A stretch of DNA of 64,000 nucleotides from positions 124,001 to 188,000 of the forward strand of contig CAZDDX010000003.1 of NCBI GenBank assembly GCA_964504345.1. The letters run 5' to 3'. The stretch is from CAMDTE01 sp964504345 (GTDB taxonomy: Bacteria > Bacteroidota > Bacteroidia > Flavobacteriales > Schleiferiaceae). Under the pieces are notes generated by a model. That model saw nothing but the letters and a program-made list of their open reading frames with translations. It ran no database searches and was not told where the DNA came from. This document shows positions 26,301 to 37,500 of the stretch, one piece after another (position 1 is the first letter of the stretch; every line of letters begins with the position of its first letter). The position numbers and the translations under genes are program-made.

Positions 26301-29300
26301 TCCAACCTGTACGGGTTGTAATAATGTTTTCAATGGATTTACAATTTCAGCTGCGACGACGACATCAGTTGATATGGCAGCCCCAATTCCTTCTTCGGCC
26401 TTTACTACTGTATTTGCCCCAAGTAATGGAGTTACAATTACATCAACTGGTTGGAATACACACACATTTACCACTCCATTTGTTTGGGACGGCGTGAGTA
26501 ATGTTGTATTCCAGGTTTGTTTTGACAACGCAGCATTCGGAACGAATGGAGGAGTAAACACCACATCAACATCTTGGTCATCTGTATACTATGCGTACAT
26601 CGACGGTGCAACGACAAGTGGATGTTCTCTTGCCTACGCTAGTATTTCAAATAAGGGAACAACAACTACCCGTCCAAATATGCGTTTTGGGTTTACTCCC
26701 GGACAAGCGGTGACTCCGTTGTTTTCATCGCCACTTAAGTTGCAATCATCAACGGATGATGGCTTAACTTGGTCTGATGAGTTTAGTGTGAATTTGCCTA
26801 CGATATCGTTAGACTCTTGGAATACTGCTGAGGTGAACTTGTCCAATTTCGCCAATGGAAATGTTCGTTTAAGGTTTGTTGGAGTTTCCGCAGGTTCAAC
26901 GTCAACAAACCCAAAGATGGGACTAGCGATTGATCGGATTACTACGGAGGAGTTTAATGCATGTAAACGTCCGGGTAGCTTAGGATTGGCAAATGTTACA
27001 ATCCCGGTAAAGTCGCGCTCAATTAGTTTAAGTTGGACACAGGGAGCATCTGCTGAAACTGCATGGGAGTTGGAGTACGGTGCCGTGGGACACGTCCCAG
27101 GATCCGGGACAATTATCCCTACAACGAGCAGAACAAACGTGGTTGTATCGGGCTTAAATCCTAGTACGACTTATGAGTTTTATGTTCGCGCTATTTGCTC
27201 TTCTACATCCACTAGTGCTTGGGTAGGACCATTCTCGCGGACAACAGGTTGTCAATCACAAGTGTCCAATATTGCGGAATCCTTTGAATCTGCTCCCTGG
27301 TCATTCACGGCTTCACCAAAGACTATTAGTCCGTGTTGGACCGCAAGTCCGCGTAGTACCAATACATTTACCTATGGCTGGGAGATTTGGTCTGGACCGA
27401 CAGGAACAAGTTTTTCTACAGGCCCATCTTCTGCTGCAACAGGAAACAACTATATGTACGTTGAATCTTCAGGAGGATCTACCGGTCAAATGGCATACTT
27501 GTTCTTGCCAGAGTACACTTTTGTGAATCAAGTTTATCCAAAGTTCTCTTTAAAATACCATATGTACGGCGCCACTATGGGCACTATGTACCCTCAAGTT
27601 TCTATTGATGGCGGTGAAACGTGGATCAATTTGGATACGCTTTCCGGTCAGCAGCAAACGAGCAACGGTGCGGCTTGGAACACGTTGGATATGTCTTTAC
27701 GAGCCTATGCAAATACTCCTAGTGTATTCTTGCGCATAGCTTATGCAAAGGGCACTAGCACTTCAGGTGACCTTGCGATAGATGACGTTCGTGTTTATGA
27801 TGGTTGTACCGTGAATTTGGCATCATCGGTGGTGCAAAACGTGAATTGCCACAACGAATCGAATGGTGAAATCACACTTGTGGCAACCGGTGCCAACGGC
27901 CTGGCTGAGTTTGCTACGGGCTCTACAGGCCCTTGGGGATCTGTAATGAGTTACGAGAATTTGGTAGCGGGTAGTTACACGTACCGCGTTCGCGATGCCT
28001 TTGGCTGTTTGAATACCCAAACCTTTACTGTTACTCAACCTGCGGTTTTGGCTTCTACCGCAACAACTGTAGCAGCCGACTGCTTCGGCGCCAATACGGC
28101 TTCGTTGAACGCTACGTTCACCGGCGGAACCGCTCCGTACACCTACGAGTGGACATCGGCTGCGGATGCGAGCTTCGATGAGACTACAGAAGACCTTACT
28201 TCCATCGTGGCCGGTCAGTACACGGTTCATTTGACGGACGCCAACGGTTGCGAGTTTACTCAGAACTACACCGTAGGTCAAGCTCCTCAAATTGTAACTA
28301 CAACGGTAACGTCATCAACGGTTTCCTGTACATCAGTGGACGGAGCGGCTACCATTGCCGTGGTAGGTGGTACCGGTGCGAAAGCCATTTCTTGGAATAC
28401 ACCCACACCCCAAACCGGGGTGACCATTACCGGATTGCCCCCTGGATTGTACACAGCCACCATCACGGACGCCAACAACTGTGTGGTAACGTTTGACCAG
28501 CGCATCAACGCATCGGACTCAGTAGGTAGCCAAGTGGTATCCTCTACCAACGTAACCTGTTTGGGTCAAGCCAACGGTCAAGCAACCATCACGCACGTTG
28601 GTGGTGAGGCTCCTTACCAATACCGCTGGAACACCAACCCAATTCAAACTACGGCTACGGCTACGAACTTGCCAGCAGGAACCTACGTGGGACGTGTTAT
28701 TGATAACAAGGGTTGCTTTAGTGTGCGCACCGTAGTAATCGGCATTGCTGACGCTATTGCTCCAGTATTGGTTACTAAGTCAGCAACCATTGCTTTGGAC
28801 AATTCCGGTACAGCTACCCTGTCAGCGAATGACGTAATCTTGTCGGCTACTGACAATTGTGGTATTGTAAGCACTTCCTTGAGCAAGACCTCATTTACCT
28901 GCGCTGACAAAGGCGCCAACACGGTGAACGTAACCGTCGTGGACGGCAAGGGCAACGCAACTACGGTAGCGGCTCAGGTTCAAGTAGTTGATTTGATTGC
29001 TCCTGCATTAAACACCTCCACGTCCCCCATGGTACTTACTTTGGGAGCGAATGGTACAGTAGCATTTAATGCTTCATCAGCAGTGAATGCTGTAACCGAC
29101 AATTGTGGTGCAGTGACGGTTTCTGCTCCTACGGTAACGTATGCATGCGGCCAGATTGGTTTGCAATCCGTGAACATCACGGCAACGGATGCTTCGGGCA
29201 ACACCACTACCGGTACGGTTTACGTCTTGGTTCAAGACAACACGGCTCCTGTGATCACTTCGAATGCCGCTGTGTCTGTTTACTTGAATGCTTCAGGCAC

Positions 29301-31155
29301 GGCCAGCGTTGCAGCTGCCGCTTTGGGCACAGCAACGGACAACTGTACATCTGCGGCTGGTTTGGTAACTTCATTGAGCAAGTCAACCTTCAATTGTGCA
29401 GATCGCGGTGTTGAGCCTGTGGTCATGACTGTTACGGATGCGGCTGGTAATTCTGCCACCAGAACCTTTAACGTGACGGTGATGGATACCATCAAGCCAA
29501 CCTTGACTTCTGTGGCCACATTGAGTGCTCCTCTTAATGCTCAAGGTGTTGCGGTGGTTTCTTTGAGCCAGTTGAACATCAGTTCTGCCGACAACTGCGG
29601 TAGTGTCACAGTTAACACATCTTCCTTGCAGTTCGGTTGCTCCAACTTGGGCGCCAATACCATTCAGATTGTTGCTAAAGACGGATCGGGCAACACCCGT
29701 ACCCGCAACGTAGCAGTGACTGTGACGGATGCGATTGCACCTTCATTAAGTGTAACTGCATCACCTGTAGTGTTGGCATTGAATGCTTCCGGTCAAGCAA
29801 CGTTGACCTCTGCAGCTTTGGTGAACAGCGTATCTGACAACTGCTCTGCTGCACCAACTGTGACTTTGAGCAAGACGGCATTCACCTGCGCCGACAAGGG
29901 CAACAACACCGTAACGGTTACGGCTACAGACGCAGCCGGTAACGTTACCACCAAAACGGCTACCGTAGTCGTGATGGATTTGACTGCTCCGGTTGTAACT
30001 CCTGCTGCAGCTCCTGCAACGGTTACCTTGAATGCTTCAGGTCAAGGCTCTGTTACCTTGGCTCAACTGGGTTCTGCGACGGACAACTGCTCCGGTGTGA
30101 CCTTGGTTGCTTCCAAGTTGCAGTTTACCTGCGCCGAAGTAGGAAGCCAGGTTGTTGTTTTGACGGCCACGGATGCATCCGGTAACGTAACTACAGCAAC
30201 CAAAACGGTAACTGTTGTTGACAACAGCGCTCCTGTTTTGGGCACTACTCCGTCCAACGTAACGGTTGGTAACTGCGCTAGCCAAGTGAATTACAGCTAC
30301 ACCGTTACCGATAACTGCGGATTTACGGTGAAGCGTACAGCTGGTTTGCCAAGCGGATCTACCTTCCCATTGGGTGCTACGGTAGTAACCCATGAGTTTA
30401 AGGACGGTGCCGGCAACGTTACTTCGCACAGCTTTACGGTAACCGTAGTAAATGCTGCTCCGACCGTTCCGACAGTTCCGAACTTGTGCCCCAACGATGC
30501 TCCTGTTTCTTTGGGCAGCATCCAAGGAATGGTAATCACCGGTCCTGGTGTTTCCAATGGCATGTTCAATCCTGCTTTGGCCAATGCCGGCAACAACGTT
30601 TTGAACTACACGTTTACGGCGAGCAACGGTTGTATCTACACAGGTGTTATCAATGCTTTTGTGAATGCAGCCCCAGCACAACCTACAGTTAGCTTGTTGC
30701 CCGGTGGTTTGTTGGATGCAAATACCATCGCAACTTCCTACCAGTGGTTCTACAACGGAACGGCAATCGCAACAGGTGTTAACAAGATTCAGCCGGTAGT
30801 AGGCTTGGGTCGCTACCAAGTTGAGGTAACCAATACCTTGGGTTGCTCTGCAGCTTCTGCTGAAGTAAACTACAACGGATCTTCTTTGGGCGCTGACGAA
30901 TTGTCTACTTTGGACCTTCGTGTGTACCCGGTTCCAGCTACGGATTTTGTGAAAGTGGTTGGATTGAGCAGCAACAACTTGGCAGGTCTTCAAGTGTACA
31001 CGTTGAGTGGACAAGCTTTGACCGTACCGGTTGTAGCCGACCAGTCCAACGAAATTCAACTGAATACCTCTTCTTTGCCAAGCGGTTTGTACTTGGCACG
31101 CCTGACCAGCACGGAAGGTGAAACGCGTGTTGTGCGTTTTGAGATCGTGAAGTAA
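23311..31155 (+). CDS. Giant multidomain T9SS surface adhesin (2614 residues)
   Basis: A secreted protein with signal peptide ending PAVAQ. Modules in order, by rough residue number: an unassigned N-terminal beta domain (27-235); a right-handed beta-helix-like region (about 309-750, starting YTVGGSGADFQTVSSAI); fibronectin III (755-845); a jelly-roll or MAM-like region; a second fibronectin III (1218-1315); another jelly-roll (to about 1497); four SprB-like repeats (about 1501-1812, each with NVxC...G and GxYTxxxxDxxGC patterns); six paired-cysteine Ig-like repeats (1815-2304); a HYR-like domain; and a sorting tail with VYPVPATDFVKV and LPSGLYLARL. SprB repeats are known from the gliding adhesin SprB, so adhesion or motility is a plausible but unproven role. 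The ATG at 23311 is chosen over the upstream TTG. Base composition changes inside the gene near 27.8 kb. A strong terminator follows. Confidence 0.82.
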   Translation: MKQVTNLFRTWIAAIVAVLAFPAVAQTVYTVGSGAGTNGNVPIMGNYDYSYAQSIYTPAELQIPAGTQLTKIAFLPKSTITTADWNSKYKDWVIYLTNTSTSSFTSATSWLPISQFTQVFNGVVSPGVNNQWLEITFSTPFTYTGGNLVVAVDENTLGWGTTPLWASFSGATGSSIYYRVDGTNIDPISPPAATSLQPDKPQVKLTALSPSICAGTPASSTLSSPTGVVCAGSSFQIFGGGIAESGFQYSWESSNSATGPWTAETPTTYNANFTLTSGSKYYRRITTCSNSSSSTPSTPVLVNTSVPLNGAYTVGGSGADFQTVSSAIAVMTSCGMTGDVTLNVNPGSYNGSVDISGYSNPSNFRLTIQPNPSNSGVVEFSSDLSTGFVFQLNARNNVVLRGLRITATGTTSGSLIRYAGLNTNIQIENCQLIGNTTSTNGIFPSSTLSTATDRLVSYIKNNQISNVAQGIYLHMSTGQTFRLAQNNITALNIGVNAFSRSTNPTIRIDSNTVVATGAASSSSGWGVSIQGTTTVFNSRVLVRNNTIRGNWQAFTLTYSIATSAAPSEIVNNVITDFDNTTSSSTQSRGLYCLVIGNVNIYHNSVLITAGSATTGRAVYINGGTTPASSTQIGVNFANNVAVNRGPGRVMSIESTAHPTFSTLNNNTYWGLGAVTTQFTYGGDKTSFATYVSSFAGGREGVSTNADPEYNSNTDLTPQGIAVSNNASPVGVLTDLTGAARSQTPDRGAYEFIYYPCKRPSNIQLIGRGVSSLDLAWTTLNPSKLGTVFRYRKQGVQNWTRQVIFGSASSARIAGLAANSTYEVFLYELCSATDSSLLTVSAINGTTLCSYSTVLPIAQNFEGTTPISGCTVAYPGSLTTGWSVQGPSTASGPTVASEGTKYAYLVPTSPIVSNPYNLELQGRALPTAPKQLVFDYWVGAGNRPFGGATASTSSLVTPYGMSYMDARQQYMIRADELQRMLGANSGIINSISFDVTSLPTCTGCNNVFNGFTISAATTTSVDMAAPIPSSAFTTVFAPSNGVTITSTGWNTHTFTTPFVWDGVSNVVFQVCFDNAAFGTNGGVNTTSTSWSSVYYAYIDGATTSGCSLAYASISNKGTTTTRPNMRFGFTPGQAVTPLFSSPLKLQSSTDDGLTWSDEFSVNLPTISLDSWNTAEVNLSNFANGNVRLRFVGVSAGSTSTNPKMGLAIDRITTEEFNACKRPGSLGLANVTIPVKSRSISLSWTQGASAETAWELEYGAVGHVPGSGTIIPTTSRTNVVVSGLNPSTTYEFYVRAICSSTSTSAWVGPFSRTTGCQSQVSNIAESFESAPWSFTASPKTISPCWTASPRSTNTFTYGWEIWSGPTGTSFSTGPSSAATGNNYMYVESSGGSTGQMAYLFLPEYTFVNQVYPKFSLKYHMYGATMGTMYPQVSIDGGETWINLDTLSGQQQTSNGAAWNTLDMSLRAYANTPSVFLRIAYAKGTSTSGDLAIDDVRVYDGCTVNLASSVVQNVNCHNESNGEITLVATGANGLAEFATGSTGPWGSVMSYENLVAGSYTYRVRDAFGCLNTQTFTVTQPAVLASTATTVAADCFGANTASLNATFTGGTAPYTYEWTSAADASFDETTEDLTSIVAGQYTVHLTDANGCEFTQNYTVGQAPQIVTTTVTSSTVSCTSVDGAATIAVVGGTGAKAISWNTPTPQTGVTITGLPPGLYTATITDANNCVVTFDQRINASDSVGSQVVSSTNVTCLGQANGQATITHVGGEAPYQYRWNTNPIQTTATATNLPAGTYVGRVIDNKGCFSVRTVVIGIADAIAPVLVTKSATIALDNSGTATLSANDVILSATDNCGIVSTSLSKTSFTCADKGANTVNVTVVDGKGNATTVAAQVQVVDLIAPALNTSTSPMVLTLGANGTVAFNASSAVNAVTDNCGAVTVSAPTVTYACGQIGLQSVNITATDASGNTTTGTVYVLVQDNTAPVITSNAAVSVYLNASGTASVAAAALGTATDNCTSAAGLVTSLSKSTFNCADRGVEPVVMTVTDAAGNSATRTFNVTVMDTIKPTLTSVATLSAPLNAQGVAVVSLSQLNISSADNCGSVTVNTSSLQFGCSNLGANTIQIVAKDGSGNTRTRNVAVTVTDAIAPSLSVTASPVVLALNASGQATLTSAALVNSVSDNCSAAPTVTLSKTAFTCADKGNNTVTVTATDAAGNVTTKTATVVVMDLTAPVVTPAAAPATVTLNASGQGSVTLAQLGSATDNCSGVTLVASKLQFTCAEVGSQVVVLTATDASGNVTTATKTVTVVDNSAPVLGTTPSNVTVGNCASQVNYSYTVTDNCGFTVKRTAGLPSGSTFPLGATVVTHEFKDGAGNVTSHSFTVTVVNAAPTVPTVPNLCPNDAPVSLGSIQGMVITGPGVSNGMFNPALANAGNNVLNYTFTASNGCIYTGVINAFVNAAPAQPTVSLLPGGLLDANTIATSYQWFYNGTAIATGVNKIQPVVGLGRYQVEVTNTLGCSAASAEVNYNGSSLGADELSTLDLRVYPVPATDFVKVVGLSSNNLAGLQVYTLSGQALTVPVVADQSNEIQLNTSSLPSGLYLARLTSTEGETRVVRFEIVK
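28753..30220 (+). repeat. Six tandem paired-Cys Ig-like repeats (coding)
   Basis: Six units of about 80-83 codons. Each has L(N/G)A(S/N)G...TDNC...(F/Y)xC...TATDASGN...VxDxxAP, with one cysteine in DNC and one in FxC. Same family as the larger array at 32-39.5 kb. Confidence 0.75.
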
Positions 31156-31176
31156 TTAGGTTAGTCCTTATTTATA

Positions 31177-31207
31177 AAGGGCCACCGCACTGCGGTGGCC
31201 CTTTTTT
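31177..31207 (+). terminator. Strong intrinsic terminator
   Basis: AAGGGCCACCGC (31177-31188) pairs perfectly with GCGGTGGCCCTT (31192-31203) around a 3-base loop, and the T-run extends to 31207. It lies 22 bases after the stop of the giant adhesin gene. Confidence 0.9.
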
Positions 31208-31489
31208 CATGGCGAATAAGCCGATTTTTACTTGAATAAAGGAGTCTTCGGTGTTCCATTTTGATAAGGAGCAACTTGTCATTGACTGTTAAGAAACATT
31301 TTTAGCGAATAACCTAGGTCGTACTGAGGGAATCATTCCGTTGATGGAGCCGAAGATTTGGAGCAAATGCTTATGAATTAAGTACTTAGATATTGGTTTG
31401 TTCCGTTTTCAGCTTTCCGATCTTGAAGTTATCAACACTTTAGTAACATTTTTTTCTTGTTTCAGGTATTGCGTATGTTAAAAATGCTC
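31208..31489. other. Intergenic spacer between the two giant genes
   Basis: AT-rich DNA between the terminator and the next promoter box. I see no ORF with family similarity, RNA gene or strong dyad in it. Two similar short stretches (AACATTTTT near 31296 and 31446) are noted without meaning attached. Confidence 0.5.
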
Positions 31490-31497
31490 TACCTTTG
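31490..31497 (+). promoter_or_regulatory. -7 box (TACCTTTG) for the 2984-residue protein and ompA-like gene
   Basis: A perfect TAnnTTTG match 23 bases before the ATG at 31521. The -33 element is not clear. Confidence 0.6.
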
Positions 31498-31520
31498 CAA
31501 CAATCCTAAATACCACAACC

Positions 31521-34500
31521 ATGAAGCGACTCGTACTGTCGTTAGGTACATTTGTTATTGCAGCGCTAGGCCAGCTTTCTTTTGGCCAAACAACACTGCC
31601 GTGTACTACAGATGTAACGAAACCCAAGGTTTTTGTTGTTCAACCGAGCCTCGGTGGCTTTGGAGCTGGAACACAGGCAGATCCTTACAAACTACGCCTC
31701 ACTGTTCCTCAAGGTTCAAGTGGCCAGGCGGTGGCTTATGTTTACGGTGACTCCGGTAACGTAGCTTATTTCACTCCGTCCAACTTAGCGGACGGTGTGG
31801 CCAAAGTTGTCATACCGGCGGCATCCACGTACAGTGGAAACCCCTCCAATCCAGCGGGTACAAGTAACGTAGTCATCGCACATTCTCGCGATAACTGCGG
31901 TACCGTACGTTTGGGAGGAACACCGTCTCCTCAGGCCCCCTACACCTCAGTGAAGTATCCAAAGATGACCATCTCGCGTGGTGTCTTTACATGCGCTGAT
32001 GTTCCTTTGGGCCCGATTCAGGTGTTTTATTACTCCACGGATCAAGCCGTTAATGTGGATACAACTGCCCCGCGCTCTTTTTGGGTTCGGGTTTACGACA
32101 TTTCGGCTCCTACCGCAATCGGTAAGAACCAAACCATTGCTTTGGACGCAACGGGCAACTTGACCCTGACCCAAGCGCAAATCAACGGTTTCAATAACGG
32201 TTCGTTTAGCGACTGTTCTGCGAACTTGCAGTATTCTGTAAACCGCACTTCTTTTAACTGTTCCGATGTAGGTGCGCCTGTTGCACTCACGTTGACGGTT
32301 ACGAATCCTTCGAACGGTCAATCAAGCACGACCCAAGTTACTTTAACCGTAACAGACGTTACAGCTCCGGCAATCAACGTTAGTGCTATTCAGTCTGCAC
32401 CATTCAATTTGGTTTTGGGTGCGAACGGAACGGGAACCGTCACTTTGGCGAATTTGGCTACGGTAAGCGATGCATGTACCGCTAACCCAACTACCACAGT
32501 TACTCCTTCCTCGTTCAGCTGCGCACACGTTGGCTTGCGAACGGTGACGATCACTTCTACGGATGCACGTGGCAACAGTTCAACGGCTACGGCTTATGTA
32601 AACGTTATCGACGCGACCAATCCTACCATCACTTGGAGCAATCCAGTCAACGGATCTCCCAATACCTACGAGGTTATCATGTCCGGCACTTACGGTGCGA
32701 ACGGCACGGTCTCCTTGAACAGCGGTACCTTCTTTACAGCAGCAGATGCTTGTGGTGCTCCTACCGTAGTCTACACACCGGCAACTCTTGCTTGCGCCAA
32801 TGTTAATACCCCTGTTGCAGTAGCTTATTCTGTTACCGATGTTAACGGCAATGTGATTACAGGTACTGTTAACTTGGTTTTGCGTGATCAGATCGTTCCT
32901 GTAGCCAATGCGGTTGCTACTTTGAGCCGCACGATCAGCACGGTTTCTGGTGCGAACCAAAACGGTCAAGGCGTGGCAGTCGTTACTCCCAACTTGGTGG
33001 AGAACGGTTCCACCGACAACTGTTCCGTACAGACTCAACAACTTGCACTATCCGCTACGGGTCCTTGGGTGAGTTCTTTGTCTTTCAACTGCTCTCAGGT
33101 AGGTTCTCGTAACATTTTCTACCGCGTACTGGATCAGTCCGGTAATGCGTCAACCCCGAAAACAGTTGCTCTGACCGTTACGGATGCCACGGCACCTGTG
33201 ACCAACACCATCAACTACGTGTACATTCTGTACACCAACAACATGTTGAACGGTGAGATTTCTGTTCCTCCTGGAGCATTGGATCCCACCAGCTACGACA
33301 ACTGCGCCATTGTTAGCAAAACAGTTACTCCTCGTTACACCTTTACGTGTGCTGACGTTAACCAAACGTTTACGCTTACCGTAACGAACGTTGATGCCGC
33401 GGGTAACACAAGTTCCGGTACAGCACAAGTGCGAGTAGTTGACGTTACGCAACCAGTCATCACGGTGACCAACCAGAATGCAACTTTGGGAGCAAACGGG
33501 ACGGTAAACATTTTGACGAGTGCTGCTGTTACGGCTACCGATGAGTGTGGTATCGATTCTTTGTGGTTGAGCAAGACCTTGTTCACCTGCGCTGATTTGG
33601 GTGTTAATACCATCAACGCTTTTGCGCGTGACAACAGCGGTTTGACTCGAACTACACAATTGACCGTAACCATCACCGATCAATTGGCTCCTACTTTGAA
33701 TTTGGTTGCTTCTCCAATCACGAAGCAGGTAGGTGCGAATGGTACGGCTTCCATTGCTTTGTCTGATGTCTTCGTTTCTTCTACAGACAACTGTACTGCT
33801 CAGCCAGTCATTACCTACAGCCCTACAACTATTTCTTGTGCGAACGGTACCAGTGCAGTTGTTACAGTAACCGCTCGCGATGCTAGCAACAACACAACAA
33901 CGGGAACGGTTACCGTAAACATTGTAGATGCTATCGCGCCTACTTTGACAGCGATTTCTTCCCCGCCGACCGTTGCGTTGGGCGTTAATGGAACTGCATC
34001 GATTACGGCGAGCTCGTTAGTAGCTACTTTATCTGACAATTGCGGTACGCCCACCTTGACAGCTTCACAAACGCAATTTACTTGCGCTGACAAGGGTGTT
34101 AAAACAATTACTCTGACTGCTACGGACGCAAGTGGTAATTCAACCACGGTTACGCGTACTGTGAATGTTGTAGATATTTCTGCTCCTGTTGTAACAACCG
34201 TTGCGGGTACGGTAACTCGTGCATTGAATGCTAGTGGCTCCTACACCATTCAACAAAATGATGTTGTAGCAAGCGCTACCGATAACTGCGGTGTTACATC
34301 TGTGACTTGGTCTCCTTTGACTTTGAATTGTAATGATATTGCTACTCCGCGTACAATTACGATTGTTGTTAAAGATGCTGAAAACAACACGACAACGGTT
34401 ACGAAAGCGATTAGTGTTATTGATAACATAAATCCGGTGTTGACGTTGAACCGCGCCAACGGTGATACGATCCGTTTGGACAGCAATGGAGTACGTCGTG

Positions 34501-37500
34501 TGGCCATCAACACCGGGTCCTCCAATCAAGCCCCTTCGGGCATCGACTACATCGCTTCAGTTACCGACAACTGTGGTCCTGTAACCAACGCCTTGTACGT
34601 TGATGGAGTGCTGGCTGCTAATGGTTTTCGTGATCTTACCTGCTTGGATGTAAGCCGTCTGTTCCGGACGCTTCCGTCCAACCCCAACGGTTTGCGTCAG
34701 TTTACGGTAGTGTCTACAGATGCCTACGGCAACTCGGACTCGAAGTCGTTGAGCTTGTTTGTCGTGGATCTTTGGGCACCGAAGGTTTTCCCGAAGAACA
34801 CCATTTACTACCTCCCACAAAGTGGCACGGGTACGGCATCCATCACTGTGAATGCTAACGTTTACAATGCTTCTACGAACCCTTACGGTTTGGACAGCGC
34901 ATCTTCAGATCCTTGTAACATTCAAGAATCTGTTGGTCTGACTCGTGGTTTGTTGGATTCTGCAACGCAAATTACCCCGACGGCTTCACGCACTTACGAT
35001 TGCGGTGATTTGGGTGATAATTTCTACTTCTTGAAGATTACCGACGTGAACTTGAACAGCGCCGCTGTAGGAGCACGTGTGACGGTAATGGACACCATCC
35101 GTCCTCGCTTGCCTTTGAACGCTATTGCTGCTGAGGACACGGTTTTTGTGAACGCTGCTGGTAATGCCACCTACGCCCCAAGTGTTCGCTCTTGGATTAA
35201 GCGCAATGTTTTGGACAACATCTCTGATTGTGGTTTAACCTTCAGTGCTAGCCGCACCGCATTTACTTGCAATGATGTCAAGTACACTTTGGACGGTAAT
35301 GGTTTCTCCCAATATGATGTTGCAAACAGCGTATACTCCGTTGGCGTAACCGTTACGGACGTTGCCGGTAACGCTCGTATCTTCAACGTACCTGTACGTG
35401 TTATGGATCGCATCCGTCCTACTTTGGTTCGCGACACGTTCTACGTAAGCTTGAACAACGGTATTGCTACGGTAACGGCTGCTCAGGTTCTAGTTACGGG
35501 CTACGGAACTCCTGGAACTCCTGGATACTCTGCTCCGGTTGCTTCTGACAATTGTGGTTTGGATATTTTGACCGCTGCTATTTCTCGTGAGGTATTCTTC
35601 TGCGAAAACGTAGGGGTCAATGCCATGACGGCCACGATCAAAGACAAGAGCGGTAACTTCAGCTTCTTGAACTTTACGGTTGTCGTTTCCGACAACGTTA
35701 AGCCAGTTGCGGCTACCACTGCTTCTTCCTACATCGTAAACTTGGGTGCTACGGGTTCTTTCTTGTTGCGTGGACGCAGCGACGGTGGTTCTACAGCAAC
35801 CAGCACGCACAATCCGACCTTTGCTTCTTGGTTGACTCCTTCTACGGATGATTGCGGTCGTCTCGATTACACAGCTCAGCTTCCTGCTTTGACTTGTGAT
35901 TCGGTTGGTAAGACCTTCAATTTGAAGTTGTACGTTGCAGACCGCAACTTCCCAACGACCAATAAGGATACTGTAACGGTTTCTGTAACAGTTCGCGATT
36001 TGATTGCGCCTACTATTTCTGGCCCGATCAACCCTGTTGCGTTGTCTTTGGGTGCGAATGGAACAGCAGTTGTAAACTTGTCTCAATTCAACTCTCGCGT
36101 TTCTGACAACTGTTCTTTTGTTTTGTCCAACAAGCGCAACCCTTATACTTGTGCTCAACGCGGATCCAACTGGGATACGTTGATTGCGACGGACGCCTTC
36201 GGTAACAAGGCTCGTTTGCCTTTCCAAGTAAATGTAGTAGACGCCGTTGACCCAACGGTTGTTGTGAAATCTGCTCCAACTCGCATCTATTTGGGTGCTG
36301 ATGGTTTGGCGCGCATTCGTTTCAACGCAACCAGCGGAGCTCCTTCCAACTTGGTATGGCAGTACGTTGATTCTGCAACCACCGACAACTGTTCGTTTAC
36401 GGGTACGATCACTTCTCGTGATTTGTTCAACTGTACCGACGCCAATACGGTAATCCCGGTCACTGGTTTTGTTACCGATGCTAGCGGAAACCAAGTTCCT
36501 TTTGCCACTTCGGTTCGTGTTGTTGATACAGTAGCCCCTCGTTTTGCCACGGTTCAAACGGCTCCGATCACAGTTATCGCTCCGGAAAACGATTGTATGC
36601 AGTTGGTAACTTGGGCTGCTCCTACTTTCAGCAGCGCTGATCAGAACTGTCCTAATGTTCCCACGGTGACCTACTTTATGGACGGTAATCCTGTAGCGAC
36701 CAATTTGATGTTGGTACCGGTTGGCGTACACCAGTTAGTGACTACTGCAACCGACCAGTGGGGTAATAAGCGTAGTGCAGCGGCTGTTGTTACGGTCCTC
36801 GACACCACTAAGCCTACTGCGGTCCTCAAGCCTATGGCTATGGTTTATGTGAATGCCGGCGGTAACGTTAATGTTACTTCAACCGACGTATTGCAAGCCA
36901 TCAACGAAAACTGCGAAGTTGATACCGTAATTGTTAGCCCGAACACTTTCTCTTGTGCTCAGTTGGGCTTGCGCTCTGTGACTGTGACTGTATTAGACGT
37001 TAACGGTCTGTCCAATACCTACACCACTAGTGTAACCGTTGTCGACAACACGGCGCCTACCATCAACTTGGTGAGCACCACTCCTACAGTAGCTCTTGGT
37101 GCTACTGGTACTGCCTCAATCACTTTGGCTACGTTGGTCACTTCTGTTACGGATAATTGCACCAACCCGGTAAGCAACGTAACCTTGAGCAAGTCAGCAT
37201 TTACTTGCACGGACAAAGGTGTAGTATCCATTGTGATCACTGCAACCGACGGTCAGGGCAATACTACAGTTGTTTCGAAAGAAGTAAATGTGGTAGATGC
37301 AGTAGCACCTGTATTGACCACGAAGCCTGCTACACTATACTTGAATGCCTCAGGTCAGGCACAATTGGTTTCTTCCGCAGTAGTGAACGCATTGTCTACT
37401 TCCGACAACTGCGATCAGAATTTGACCTACACGCTTTCCAAGTCTGTATTCAGCTGCGCTGATCGCGGTGTGAACAGCGTGAGCGTTACGGCTACGGACG

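Noticed and set aside
31208..31489. Possible small RNA or short gene in the spacer between the giant genes
   Set aside because: Only weak AT-rich sequence, no second terminator and no convincing start with a promoter; not supported.
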